A stretch of DNA of 64,000 nucleotides, from contig OW203985.1 in the NCBI GenBank assembly GCA_934047225.1, positions 11,177,501 to 11,241,500 on the forward strand, written 5' to 3'. Of the stretch, positions 32,157 to 44,181 are shown in pieces. A model generated the notes under the pieces. It saw only the letters and a list, made by a program, of their open reading frames with translations, was not told the origin of the DNA and did not search any database. The translations under genes were made by a program, and so were the position numbers. Origin of the DNA: Ypsolopha sequella (taxonomy: Eukaryota; Arthropoda; Insecta; Lepidoptera; Ypsolophidae). Position 1 is the stretch's first letter, and each line of letters starts with the position of its first letter.

Positions 32157-33145
32157 CATTGTAGGGGCATTTTTTTTTCTAGGAAGAGATGTAGGAACTT
32201 AACATAAATTTTTAGTTAGCAATTTGTAAAAACGCACATGTTAGCAGACTGGCACAGTCCCGACAGTCGTTTTTCCGCTCCCATTACGAGCAATTGTTAC
32301 AGTGTATACGTCACTACCATATTGGACAATATACGTACGAACATACTTCCTCATCTTTGATCTTATACCCACTCTCGTCGCCGACATATAGTGTAGTATA
32401 GTTAGCAGATAAACAACCATTTCTGGATACATGATGCACACTTCCATATACGAATAGATACAAGTATGTACATAGGTATGCGTTAAATTCCCGAATCGAG
32501 TTTCAGCTCAGGCTCAGGTGCGTTGGAGGAAGTTTTCAATCAAATCAGCAACGAAATAAGGAGAGAGCTGAAAGGAAACGAGGCTGAGTGGTGACTGATT
32601 GACAACATTGTAACCGAAAAATGTTCTGACATTTTCGTTTAGACACGCCAAAACTTTTGCGAATCACTCTCATTTATTTATTCAAAACGATTTTCCTTGA
32701 TGCGAACTATTTGCGAAACTCGCAGGGTTTGAATTATGCAATTTGATGTAATAGCTCCTTTTCCTCTGAATTCTCGGTCTAATGTAGTAATAAAGATAAT
32801 GGGATCATGAAATTGGGATTGATCTTGTCTTATTATTGAGATGGTAAGTGGTTGTTTGAAAAGTTAACAAAAGTTAAATAAGCAACCATTTTTAGGTGTA
32901 GGTACAAAATATAAGGTAAAAATATATATATACATATCCATATAACCATATTACTGACCAAACGCATACAACATTGTAGATTTATAGCTTTTGGCCGCGG
33001 GTTCGCCCGCATTAAAGTGATCAATCTTTAAGTAGCATCGACAATTTTTGGCTTGGTATTTTATCAACAACCCTTAATTTTGCAAAAACATTAAAACTAC
33101 AACCACGACATTTTTACCAATTAATTATTAGTTATTTATCATTAA
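32157..33145. other. Intergenic DNA without recognised features
   Basis: Short minus-strand frames only; no domain recognised. Confidence 0.35.
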
Positions 33146-33319
33146 CTAGCGACCCGCCCCGGCTTTGCACGGGCATGTATTTTACATATAAACTTTTCTC
33201 TTGAATCACTATATCTATTAAAAAAACGCATCTCAATCCGTTGCGTAGTTTTAAAGATCTAAGCATACATAGGGACAGACAGCGGGAAGCTACTTTTTTA
33301 TACTTTGTAGTAATAGTGA
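33146..33319 (-). mobile_element. Short non-autonomous Helitron, minus strand
   Basis: Minus-strand 5' end TCACTATTACTAC and 3' end GTGCAAAGCCGGGGCGGG, TCGCTAG, followed by T. TC...CTAG ends with a GC-rich 3' segment identify a Helitron. Internal AACTACGCAACGGATTGAG is the usual Lepidopteran wording. Only 174 bp, so internally deleted. Confidence 0.75.
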
Positions 33320-33897
33320 TATATTATTTGTAAAAATTTGTTTTATCCGAACTAGACAAAAATATTAATAACTATTTGACTTTCATATCCAGCAAAGTAT
33401 TACCGTTGATCTCATAAAATAATTTAGAGGTAATTTTAGGATTTCTGTGTACAGTGCCGGAGTAAGACTAACTGATGCCCTAAGCAATCCATGCTTATGT
33501 GGCCCTTATCCTCTAGCTAGACAACCATAAAGTCGGTATTTAAAAAAATGTACGTATTTATTATAAAGAGATCGATCATAACGTACTTTTCTTGAAATAT
33601 GAACAAAAGAGGTAAGTTGACTAGCTGTTATAATAAAATCCAAAGCATACCATTTTTTTTTATTGATATGCGTGTTGTTACTTTTACGAACAGCAAATTC
33701 ACAAACTGTGATGCCTGTGTGTCTGCCTCTATATTCATTACTGATAAAGCGTCAAACCACCCACCCTTGTAGCATCGTCGTTCTTTTTAAATACCTGACT
33801 TTTCGGAAGATTTGCAAACTTCACGTAAGGTCATGGATCAAAGCGAAGACATCTCATTACTCTAGTCAATTTAGTTACGTCTTTCATGTGCTAGAAT

Positions 33898-34090
33898 AGT
33901 ATTTTGTGCAACTGTGAAATAATCAGAGACATTGGGACAAAGTGGGTTTCGTAATAATTTTGCACGATTGCCCCTATGTCTAATTATGTTCAGTTGCACA
34001 CAATACTTTATTTACGACCATCAAAAATATCGTCTTTGCGTAACATTATTTATGATAATTTCAGCAAACAATTTCACGAAATATGAGCTA
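33898..34090. repeat. GTGCAACTG family copy 2 with shared flank
   Basis: The palindromic part 33898-34007 (AGTATTTTGTGCAACTG / CAGTTGCACACAATACT) plus 34007-34090, which matches 31945-32023 in inverse. Confidence 0.6.
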
Positions 34091-35084
34091 AAGAAATCGC
34101 GAGATTAATGGTTCTTGTTGTAACTTGTGTCCATCTCTTTCACTCGGTCATAATTATTAACGAGTGAAAGAGATATATATAAGTTACAGTGTATTTTGTT
34201 TCTGCACCTGCTATTTCGACATTGAAATTGAACTGTTTTTATCCTTTTTTAATGAATAGAAAGAAAAAAGAAACCACCCGTTGTAAATAATCTGCACCTC
34301 AGTTTAACCGCAAAGGTAGGTAGAGCCCCTGCGGGAAGGGGGTTTCGGCTTCACAAATATTTCCGACGGATTATACCTATTGTACCAAAATATTTTTGGT
34401 TTGAGGTTATTCGCAGAATTTACGTTAAAAATATTGTATTTATATGCAGATTCATAAAATATACATATTTTTCGAATTTCTATCATTTCGCGCCATTTAT
34501 CGCAACTTCTGCTAGAAGTGACACTTGATCCAAAAAACATCAAAGCAGGGAAAGCGTTCTGAATGGTTATCTAAGCGTTTTTATAATAAATTAGGCCAAT
34601 CACAGCGCAGAATTGCGGTGTTATAATGTTATATTATATCGGTCAAACAATGTAGGTGCGTTTAAAACCACTTTGGATGTTTTGATTGCGTTAATGCAAC
34701 ATGGAAGTAGATAAATATATTTTTGACGCTGTTTATGGTGCCCCCCGAAACGTGATGCCCTAAATCCGGTCCTGTCTGTGTAACCTCGTACATGAAACCT
34801 TATTTAAATCTCCCATACAGCAAGCTTAGGATGAAACAGTGGGCCCACACAAAATGTTGCTGAGTCATAATTAAAATTTCAACACAAAGGGAAACCTCCC
34901 AAAGTCGACTGTATGCAAGCTAGGGTTACCAACCATGTAAGATTCACAGAGTAACTACGAAAATTGCCTAAGACCAAATGAGTACATTTTGTATAGTAAG
35001 TTTTGCATTTTTGTATGGAACAGCAGATGTCTTCCCTGGATTTCTTACATACGAATACTATCACATTTTTTAAAGACATAAGTA
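34091..35084. other. Intergenic DNA without recognised genes
   Basis: GATGCCCTAA-type phrases at 33475 and 34750, with CCGGAGTAAG and CCGGTCCTG nearby, hint at a decayed transposon spanning 33453-34785. The ends match too poorly to call. Confidence 0.3.
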
Positions 35085-35473
35085 TTAAGGGCCTTACTAT
35101 TGCCAAATGGGTACTTTCTAAAGCCTACTCCTCGTTTACGGCCAAACCAAATATAATGAAAAAATGTATTATGAATAATCAGCTCTTAGACAACATATGC
35201 AACACCAAAACTTCTACATGAAAAAATGTATTAACTAAATGGTGTTTTTTGGCTTGAATTTTCTACTGCTCCTAAGTGGCTTGTCCGATTGAATTCATTT
35301 ATGCTTTGATAAATAGATAAACTTGATAACTATAAACATAATATAGGATTATTCAATCGAAAAATCACGTCCATGTGAGAAGTATAATTTTCTCCTATTT
35401 CGCTCTTTCAAGGACGCAGCGAGCGTCGTAACAGCCACTATGCATTGCGCGCTAATATGAACGTTATTTCAAT
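35085..35473 (+). mobile_element. TTAA MITE family T2, copy 1 (right end lost)
   Basis: Begins TTAA-GGGCCTTACTATTGCC and stays parallel to 60122-60540 through GGGTACTTTCTAAAGCCTAC and GGACGCAGCGAGCGTCGTAA. Similarity stops at about 35473, before the right inverted end of the other copy. Confidence 0.75.
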
Positions 35474-35574
35474 TTAATTTAATTCGTAGATAACGAACAA
35501 AAAGTAACCGTGTATTAAATTATACTATAAGAGTATCTACTAATATATAATTTTTTTCCAAGTATATAACTTAC

Positions 35575-36020
35575 ACAGGGTGCTTGGTAATTCGACCTAT
35601 TCCTTTAAAGGGGTTATACTAGGGATCATTTCCAACAAATAATGCCTATCAACTAGGGGTCGAAAATGATAATTTTTCGAAAACACGTCAAAATTTCTAA
35701 AATTACAAAATAAAAAGGTTTTCTTTCCACTTAAGACCTTTTAATTCTGAGATTATGGGAATTCAGGGCACGTATTTTTTTATAAATGATCACTCATCTA
35801 TCATTGATCAGGAATATAATAAATAAGTGCTGAGAGAGGAATAGTTATTTTTAAATTATTATTTTTGGTTATTAGTCCGAAAATTTGAAAAATAATATGA
35901 AAACCTTCGTAACTCGGAGACCATTCATTTTCGACACCTAGTTGATAGGACTTAATTCGTTGGAAATGATCTCTAGTATGACCCCTTTCAAGGAATAGGT
36001 CGGCTTACCAAGCATCCTGT
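35575..36020. mobile_element. MITE with about 60-bp inverted ends
   Basis: ACAGGGTGCTTGGTAATTCG at the left pairs with GGCTTACCAAGCATCCTGT at the right. Complementarity runs through CCTATTCCTTTAAAGGGGT and GATCATTTCC to ACTAGGGGTCGAAAATG. The 300-bp interior is AT-rich and non-coding. Confidence 0.75.
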
Positions 36021-37523
36021 ATAACTGCTAACTAATATAAGTAACGTTGTTCGCGTGGATTTCGTTTCTCCCGATCCCGTGGGAGTTTCCTAAAATCCCT
36101 TTTTTGCGGATGTCTACGTCATAGAAGGAAACTACAGTCCAAATTTCATGTTCCTTGGCCTCGCCGTTTGGTCTAAGAGTTGAAAGATCAGTCAGTCAGT
36201 TAGTCAGCCAGTGTGGCAGACAAATAGTAAAATTCGGTAATTTACAAACGGCGCCGTTAGTTTCTAAGCACTTGATGTTTTGCAATTTGCCGTTCCGCAA
36301 ATTGTAAAATGTCCGCCGCTGTTTGTAAAATGACTTTCGCATTTTATAAAAAGCCGAAATAGACTAGAGTCTTTCACAAAAAAGTGAAAAATGGGTGCGA
36401 CGACGAGCGGTTTTAACAGTCTACTTACACCGGGTAATTTTTAAGTTCGAGTGGTAAGGTATTTGCTAAAATGAACTAGCAACACTGGCCACTCGAGTGT
36501 GTACGTGACTCTGAATATTTCAGGGCAGGGATTCCCTCGGCCCTCGACTGTCATACGCTCTGACTCAATGATTGTGGACCGGTCTCGAACTTAAGGGCTT
36601 TGTACAAAACGCCAGGGTAACGAGCGAAATGGAAATTTTCTAACTGGAATTAACATAGCGCTAACGAGTTCGTGTGTAATACCAGGATAGTTCATACGGG
36701 AATCCTGTTAAATGAGATGGATATTTCTTTTTGGGTTTCTTCACAAAATGAAATTATTTTACTCTCCACCTAATAGAAAAATATAATTACCCAACTAACA
36801 CACAAGCTGCTTAATTAGCCTTTGGCCGGCCTGAATTCAGTATAAAAGATGTTTAACTGCTTTATTGTTATCCTTAAGCTGTACAGCAGCGTATTTAAAA
36901 GTTTTTCAACAGGCAGTTGGTACAGTAACCATAAAAAGGTGTTTTTTATGTCCAAAGAGATACAAAGGCTTGTTACAGAGCTATTGTACGGACCTAAGAA
37001 ATAAAGCAGAAATATAACACTGTGTGATCTAAAAGAGATCTATTATAGGTAAAAGAGTTTTTAGTACTTTTAAGAGATAAAAATTTGGTCGTAATGTTAG
37101 TAATTTATCAAAGAACTGTGTTCTTTACAGGATGGTACTCATCACTGCTGGGGCCACAACAGTTTAAGGTAGATTAGTCAGTTAATCTTCCCAAGTTATT
37201 TAATCACAAATAAGCAAGAGCCATTTGTTATACTCCCGAACAGCAGAACAATGCCATTATTAAACCACGAATGATGGAGTATTTATAAAATAAATTGCTA
37301 CAGAGGATTGGCGAAAGATACGCGCTGTCAGAGCCCTTTTGTACTTAAACACAATAGATACTGCGCCAGATTTGCTGAAAGCCTTTTTCAGTCGCGACTG
37401 GAAGTATTTTTTACGTGCCCTATCCGTGGTCCTTGAATTTATGGAACGTTTCGTTGTCATTCGCTTAAAACTTTGACCGTGGAGTACTTTTCTGTGTTAT
37501 TTTTTGTTTATTATGTTACATAG
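36021..37523. other. Intergenic DNA without recognised genes
   Basis: A CAGTCAGTTAGTCAGCCAG run at 36190 resembles the variable part of the SINE seen at 14781. No gene or complete element is visible. Confidence 0.35.
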
Positions 37524-37786
37524 ACAATGTATAACAAAAAGGTATAACCATATTTGAAGAGCTTATTCAGTCAATGGTATAGAATAACTTTTACTATGGA
37601 GCTAATCCGAAATCTCAAAAAAAAAATCAGCCCTTCCATACATTTCGGTTGAGCGGCATTGCATTTTTCTATGAAACATTAATTTTATATTTCAAGTTAT
37701 AGCGTTTGTTTTATAGTAAAAGTTGTTCTATAACTTTGACTGAATAAGCTCTTCAAATATGGTTACACCTTTCTGTTACACCTTGT
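37524..37786. mobile_element. MITE with about 72-bp inverted ends
   Basis: ACAATGTATAACAAAAAGG pairs with CCTTTCTGTTACACCTTGT. Arms extend through ATATTTGAAGAGCTTATTCA to ACTTTTACTA (37597) and from TAGTAAAAGT (37716). Confidence 0.75.
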
Positions 37787-37867
37787 ATACGTAATATACC
37801 TATTGTCATGACATGGATTCCCAAGGGGTTGTCAGAAGTGTTCCCAAGTTTGAACTGTAAATTGCAA

Positions 37868-38042
37868 GATACAGTCCATACTTGGTTCACCACACCCGCT
37901 TTTCAACGAAGATTTTTACGTCCCAAACGTGATGGGTGGTGCAATGAGCCCTATTATCGGGCACAAATGAACCAACGGGATTGAACCCACGACCTCTGAT
38001 TTAGCAGGCGAGAGCTCTACCACTCGGCCACTCGGTAGCTCC
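37868..38042 (-). mobile_element. tRNA-derived SINE, family S1 (minus, head at 38042)
   Basis: Minus strand: GAGCTACCGAGTGGCCGAGT, GGTAGAGC (A-box region), GCTAAATCAGAGGTCGTGGG, then TTCAATCCCG (B box) and the body with CATTGCACCACCCATCACGT. Body elements match 25786-26135. Confidence 0.65.
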
Positions 38043-38283
38043 ATTGATAGAACTCATTGTTGAGGTCCAGGTTCAAAATCTTGCTGGTTGAGCAATTGAG
38101 CATATGCTTCAATTTCATATGAAACCAATCAGTTTTTCAGAATATATATGTATAGTCGTTTTATACTTAAGTGCTGAACGCTCAAGGAAAACACTGTGAG
38201 GTAAACGTGCATGTACTAAAAACCGTGTATTTTTGCCCAAAGTATGGTGGTAAATAAAGCTCACTCGCTATCACGTTGAGGCG
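38039..38283 (+). mobile_element. tRNA-derived SINE, family S1 (plus, older)
   Basis: GATAGAACTCATTGTTGAG, GTCCAGGTTCAAAATC (B box) and the S1 body (AACCAATCAGTTTTTCAGAA, CGCTCAAGGAAAACACTG) run to the TTAA element at 38284. It lies head to head with the minus copy. Confidence 0.55.
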
Positions 38284-38701
38284 TTAAGGTGATATGTAAA
38301 AGTCTTAGCGTCCCTGTTACTCCATATGCGAAAATACCATCATTGCGAGAGGGACGAATTCGAAGAAAAGTAGCAAAAAGTCGTTTTATTTTCAATATAA
38401 AATGTACTTAAGTTGCTATCAAATTTTCGTTTAACCAGGTCTTAGATACTGTTAAAACCCATCTAATAAAATATAATTTCACTGCATCTGTCATTCCAAA
38501 TTGTCAAACCAGGAGAATTGGTGTCGAAAAATTTCAATAAATATTTGTATCGACCCAAATTGCTGCAATCGTGTTTCTGTTTAACAGGTCCCTAGAAAAA
38601 GGTTCCAAAAATAATATTATATTTTATCAAAAATAATACATTATTTACTGAAGTAGATATGCAAGTTCTAAAAGTGTCGATTTTTTTCCGTAGAGCCTTG
38701 A
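38284..38701 (+). mobile_element. TTAA MITE family T1, copy B
   Basis: TTAA-GGTGATATGTAAAAGTC at the left and TCCGTAGAGCCTTGA at the right, where the TTAA has mutated to TTGA. 418 bp, uninterrupted. Confidence 0.8.
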
Positions 38702-39626
38702 AACAAGGGTGTAAAAGTGTTGGCTGTTCGTTTAACACTGGCTCTGGTATATAAGTCTTGACGCTATGTATTGGTGTTTGTTAATAGTAGGACATAGCAA
38801 ATGCATTGGTTATAAGTATACTTACTTTTGCAACTCTCATAAACATTGACTTAGTTTTTCATTATTTGAGCATACAAGTAATAATATTATGTAAAATAGT
38901 ATGTTTTGTGTGGTTTCAGAGGGAACCCGTACACAACTATGCACTTACCATTCTCAAAGATGACAATAACTTTGTGGTTATGAGCCATGACGCAATCTGC
39001 GTAAAGCGAAAACCACCAGGAAAACAAGAAAATGCACCTCTATTTCCCGCAAAATAAATAAAGAAATAGTATTAATTTTTTGTACTCGTATTGCGCAGCA
39101 GCAGCCTAAATCGAAATTGATATTACAATACAAATTAATACGCCAAGTAAACATAAACTGCCCAGGATCTATCCGTATAATTACTTTATTAATATCCACT
39201 CCCAAAATACTTATTGGCAGATAACATAAAGTGTACTAATAAATTCAGGAGGTCCATGTTCTACCGACGGATCAAGTTACGAAGTGGTTGCAGACCCTCA
39301 TAAACGTCAGGAGTTGAGTCGGACATGGGTAGAGGACGCTCAGGTTTCTCACCTACACTTGAGTGTTTGTAATTACGCATCCGCCTAGTTTTCGATAATT
39401 TCGTAATAAATCCGATGCTTTAGGGATATAAATTTAGAATACAAAATATTGTTAATAAGAAAATGTTATATCCTCTCGATATGTCGACATTGTAAATAGG
39501 AATATTCTCATGTACCCTGAGCAGCCAACACTCATAACTTGCGTTTCACGTACGATTTTTTACGTCCAAATGTGATAAATACGGTAATAAACTACGGGCG
39601 CCTATACACTCTTCCTAGGTCTGCAC
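38702..39626. other. Intergenic DNA without recognised genes
   Basis: An 83-codon frame (38806-39057) shows no recognisable domain. A decayed S1 SINE scrap (TTTACGTCCAAATGTGAT) lies near 39558. Confidence 0.35.
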
Positions 39627-39777
39627 ACCTGGTCCTCTAAAAAGGCCGCTTTGGATGAATCATGTTATGATTCTGTTCTAATGCCGTCTCTTTTGCACGC
39701 GTGAAAAAACTCTGACTCTATCCTACTTTCAAATCATTTTATGATTCACCTAAGTCGGCCTTTTTAGATCCCCAGGT
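39627..39777. mobile_element. Short inverted-repeat MITE, 151 bp
   Basis: ACCTGGTCCTCTAAAAAGGC pairs with GCCTTTTTAGATCCCCAGGT. GAATCATGTTATGATT has its counterpart AATCATTTTATGATTC. Confidence 0.7.
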
Positions 39778-39973
39778 CAGGTTTATCAATTCACATTTAT
39801 AAAGATAGTATTAGCAGATGTCAAAGACATCGACAAATGAAATTTTAAAAAATACATATTTTATTATTATACATAATTTTGTATTGATTTCGAGTTTTTA
39901 AGAAAGAAAATTTGTGAAAATGACTACTTACATTGTTACACGTTGTATGCTTTAAAGTGGTTATTTACTTTAA

Positions 39974-40172
39974 GATTGTAATATTTATATATATTTAGGT
40001 ATATAGAAGTTTAAAAAACACATTTAAAGAGATATATTTCGAACTTTATTGTTCGGCATGAGTCTTATAAATTAATTATAAATAATTATGTATAAATTAC
40101 TATCGAAGTCAAAGCGAAATTTTTTTAATTTTCACTTAGACTTCGATACTAAATATATTTAAATATTACAAT
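39974..40172. repeat. AT-rich inverted repeat, about 200 bp
   Basis: AGATTGTAATATTTATATAT pairs loosely with ATATTTAAATATTACAATCT. A second hairpin CTATCGAAGTC/GACTTCGATA sits inside at 40109-40150. Confidence 0.5.
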
Positions 40173-40921
40173 CTTAATAACGACAAATAAGTTTTCACTC
40201 TTTAATTTTTATTATTTACTTTAAGTTATTTATTTAAGTTATTTTTAATTCTTCTCTTCATACCTTTTTGTAGACTTCTTTTCTCTGTAAAATAAGAGTC
40301 ATCCTGCGCGGTACCGTAAATTTACGCTTTTGATCCTGATTAGCAGGACTTAAAGCGTAAAAAATAAATAAATATTGAATGAATTTTCCTATACTTAGCT
40401 TCAACAGTCTCCATGAAGTCAAAATATACCATGGCAGTTCTTATCATCCATTGAAATGATTATAATCACACAAAAAACTATTTATTACCTTGAAGGATAT
40501 CAACTGTGCTTTCTCGACGACTACCATTTTCGGGTTTCAATATCGATTGTGTCTAGTTCGGAGGCGTATTTCTGTTTATATGTGTCGTGTAAGGAAAATG
40601 TTCTAGACGTCACGTCAGTCTCGCATGCTGAGCGCACAAATTGAGTCACGCGGCTGACACGTCTTCAGACGAGGATGTAGACGCAGTTGACGAGGCAAAT
40701 CGAACGGGTTCGGGTTTTGGAAATGCGCGATTTTTAGGTGTCAATCAGTGCAAATGCTGTAAAAAGAATTTTGTATATTTTGGCTCACTTGGGATATTTA
40801 AACAAACAAAGAGCCGCTTGTATTTGACTTAGGTAATTACTCCTTTACTTAAATCTTTAAGAAACATGTCTGTGTATTTCTAGATAACCCAACCCCACAG
40901 TAAAGAATAGTGACAATAACA
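40173..40921. other. Intergenic DNA with one weak exon-like patch
   Basis: At 40663-40734 an acidic frame (SSDEDVDAVDEAN) lies between CTTCAG and GTGTCA. This is too little to call a gene. Confidence 0.25.
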
Positions 40922-41063
40922 CCGATTCGGCGCAACACAACTTGACTTAATTGACAGGACTAAACTTAATTTGAGTGTTCTGTCCTTTTCTTTCTGTATC
41001 GAAAAGACAAAGACGGGACGCTCAAAATAAGGTTAGTCTTGTTAGTTGTGTTGCGCCGAATCG
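40922..41063. mobile_element. Inverted-repeat MITE, 142 bp
   Basis: CCGATTCGGCGCAACACAAC pairs with TTGTGTTGCGCCGAATCG. The inner arms GGACTAAACTTAATTTGAG and CTCAAAATAAGGTTAGTC pair as well. Confidence 0.75.
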
Positions 41064-41433
41064 ACCCAATTATTTCTCCATCTATCCACTTAACTGTTCT
41101 AAGTTAGATCCAGATAACGTTACCTTCAATAGTGGACGCAGCTGGACTGAGATCTGGATAACGAATGCAATTTACAGGAAAATGCCAGAAAATATTCACA
41201 GAAAATATATTGTAGCTTTAGTATTTATGTGTATTTGCAATTATTTCGAAAAATTAAACAAAGTTTAAATAGAATGCATATATGTTACTATATATTTAAT
41301 TATAAAAGCGGCCGTAGCTTTTTTATTTATTGATTTCAACACAGATAACATACATTTTAATAGCATATAGGTGTATCAAAAGCCTGTCAGGGTTTGTATG
41401 TATTCACCGAGATTTCTGTGTTACCTAAAAACA

Positions 41434-41602
41434 AATTCAATAATATTTCTATCGAGCCGAATTCCTGCAATCGCATTTCTGTTTAACAAATCCCTAGAAA
41501 AAGATTCCGAAAATAATATACTATTTTATCAAAATAATACATTATTTACTGAAGTAGATATGCAAGTTCTAAAAGTGTCGATTCTTTTCCATAGCGCCTT
41601 AA
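41434..41602 (+). mobile_element. TTAA MITE family T1, copy C1 (5' truncated)
   Basis: Parallel to the right 170 bp of copies A and B (TGCAATCGCATTTCTGTTTA, ACTGAAGTAGATATGCAAGT) and ends ATAGCGCC-TTAA at 41599-41602. Confidence 0.8.
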
Positions 41603-42024
41603 GGCGCTACGGAAATAAAATTTACACTTTTAGAACTTCTATATCTACTTCGATAAATAATGTATAATTTTGATAAAATAGTATATTATTTTTGGAATCT
41701 TTCTCTAGGGATCTGTTTAAACAGAAATGCGATTGGAGAATCTCGGCTCGATAGAAGGATTTATTGAAATGAGGTCTTTATCGACACCAATTCTCCTGGT
41801 TTGACAATTTAGAATGACATATGGACTGCAATTATATTTTATTCGATGGGTTTTAATAGTATCTAGGACCTGGTTAAACGAAATTTTGATAGCATTTTTA
41901 GTACATTTTATATTAATAAAAAACCGACTTTTTGCTACTTTTCCACGAATTCGTCCCTCTCGCACTGAAGGTTTTTTCGCATATGGAGTAACAGAGACGC
42001 TAAAACTTTTACATATCGCTTTAA
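41599..42024 (-). mobile_element. TTAA MITE family T1, copy C2 (complete, inverse)
   Basis: Minus-strand copy running from TTAA 42021-42024 (AGCGATATGTAAAAG inward) to TTAA 41599-41602, which it shares with copy C1. 426 bp. Confidence 0.85.
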
Positions 42025-42159
42025 AGAGAGCATTTGGGTGGTTATGATGCTTTTCTTTTGTTTTTGCGGGAACTATAAATTTTAGAGTACGGTATTGTAA
42101 AGCGTAAATTTTATCTAGATAAGATCTAAACGTTCTTCCATAACTACGAAACTATAGGT

Positions 42160-42525
42160 AGGTGGCAGAGCTGATGCCGGGCTCGACTGTGGAGGTACCA
42201 CCATCTTACTTGGGGACCCCCTCGAAGTAATTCGGGGGAGAGTAAGAGGACAGCTCACAGGCAAAAAACCAGGAGCCCACCATGCCTGGGACCGATGGAT
42301 GGCGGTATATCTATCCCTAATAGCCAGGCCTTATATGGAACAGACTGATGACGGGCAGCGGCGTCTCTGGTGCGAGGGTTCTGGCACCGCTCTCACCAAC
42401 CCGCCTGCCCAGCGGGTGGGAAAATGGGCAATTCTTCCAGGATGACCGCCAGGAGTGCCAAAGTCCTGGAAAGGCTTATGTCCAGCAGTGGACGAACTAG
42501 GCTGATGGATGAATGGATGAAACTA
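42160..42525 (+). repeat. Composite repeat ending in an RTE-like LINE 3' end
   Basis: A GC-rich block. The last 100 bp (GGATGACCGCCAGGAGTGCC, GGCTTATGTCCAGCAGTGGA, CGAACTAGGCTGATGGATG) correspond to the C-terminus and stop of an RTE LINE, as at 18640-18845. The first part (GTACCACCATCTTACTTGGG) is unidentified. Confidence 0.5.
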
Positions 42526-42606
42526 TAGAGTCAGCTAACGATCTGTATATATCTAAACTAATTGTGAACTTTGCCATGACCGCATGCAATTTCGTACATA
42601 CGTGGT

Positions 42607-42985
42607 CTACGAGTCCTATTATGAGTCCGAAGTTCAGTTGATAGAACGCTGGCCTCTCAATCTTGAGACACAGGTTCAATCCCCGGTCGGGCATGTACTA
42701 ATAAGTTTTTTCGGAATTTATGTGCATTGTATTTGTATTACAGTAGGTGAAGTAGGTACCACTTGCTGAACAGTGAAGGAAAACGTTGTGAGTCAACTTG
42801 TAAGCCCTAAAAAGCGTATTAAAGTGTATTTGTGCTCGACAGGGCTCATCACCGAACACTTTGGGACGTAATAATCGTCGGTGAAACGTGGGTGACCGAG
42901 TGTAGACTGTGACTTGCATTTCACTGTTCACACTCGGGAACACAGCTGACACCCCCTCGAGGATTCATGTCGTTACGATATACTG
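42607..42985 (+). mobile_element. tRNA-derived SINE, family S1 copy 2
   Basis: Head GTTCAGTTGATAGAACGCTG with B box AGGTTCAATCCCC. Body TTTTTCGGAATTTATGTGCA, CACTTTGGGACGTAATAATC. End GACACCCCCTCGAGGATTCA then GTTACGATATAC. Confidence 0.75.
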
Positions 42986-44086
42986 GGTGACTTTTAATCA
43001 AACCCCGATAATTTCAGAGGTTATTAAAATACGTTAATACAACATATTTTCAATGTAAAAACAATCAAAATTAGAAGTAAAAAAATGTTCAATAATATAA
43101 CTTGGAAATATAATTTTTGGTTATCCTAGCCATTCCCATACAGAACAAGTCCAAAGTAGTCCAAAATAGTGAGATCAACAATAAAAATAAGTCACCTGTA
43201 TTATTTTATCTTTCCGTTTGGTTTCAAGTTTGTCATCAAACCAAACATTAACCGTTACATAATGCACTATACAAAAAATACAACATATCAAGAGGTGATG
43301 TCACGTCATCTCCTCAACCTAGAATCACATATATCAGCGTTCGTAATCCAAAATAATGTTGCAACGTAAAACGTGTCACCCCGAGGACGCTGATTTGCAG
43401 TATACTTTAGAGCAAATACCAAGCAGTGCTAGGGGCAAATGCGTATCGGTTTTCGAAAATTTTTCGCGAGAATGTATTCGAAAACTACATTAAATATATA
43501 GGTTTATAGCGCAGTTTAAAATGAATGTGAATACGCGATTGAATGACACTGTGATCCCTGTAGTTAGATAATTTTTTTTTTTTTTGCTGTGGTATTGTTC
43601 TAAAAAATCATCACAAATTTATTTGCGGCTATATCAAACATTATTTAAGTGGTTTTGAGCCAAGATTTAGACGTTCTGGCACGTCAAAGTAAAAACGTCC
43701 ATTACAGTATAGTCCGTATGACTTTACCAGTTACAAATCTCAGACCAAATAGAAATTCAAGGCAGAGCGCTGTCACCATTGAAGTGATTCCGGTTTTGTA
43801 AAAATGTCTGCGCTTAGTGTTACCGCGTAGTAAAAACCGACACAGATATGCGAGTTTCAAAACGTGTCTCACTTTTGGCCTGCATCACCCGTTACAAGAA
43901 GTGAGCTTCATCTTGATTTTTATTTGGTCTGAATAGTAGTAGTAGTGCCAGCTGTGCTTTGACTCAGACGTGACGTAATCTTGTAACGATAAGGGATCTA
44001 ATGCAAAAAAAATTAAATATACTTTTCAATGCAGTTGCTCGTAAAGTTTTCTTTTTTGTGTAACAAAATTATGCGGAAACCGACTC
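42986..44086. other. Intergenic DNA without recognised genes
   Basis: AT-rich; no domain-bearing frame, and no clear element apart from T-runs near 43570. Confidence 0.35.
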
Positions 44087-44142
44087 TTTATTTCACGCGT
44101 GAAATAAAACAGTACTGAAATCCTTTATTTCATGCGTGAAAT
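44087..44142. repeat. Tandem copies of a TTTCACGCGTGAAA palindrome at the DIRS target
   Basis: 44087-44108 is a perfect 22-bp palindrome centred on CACGCGTG. A second near-copy starts at 44124 (TTTATTTCATGCGTGAAAT) and is cut by the DIRS element at 44142. Its last bases, AAAG, resume at 49607 on the other side of the element. Confidence 0.8.
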
Positions 44143-44181
44143 AGACGTGTTTTACCTACCAATAAAACACATATTAAACCA

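Noticed and set aside
33453..34785. A single transposon bounded by CCGGAGTAAG and CCGGTCCTG
   Set aside because: The end sequences match only over a few bases and no target duplication is visible.
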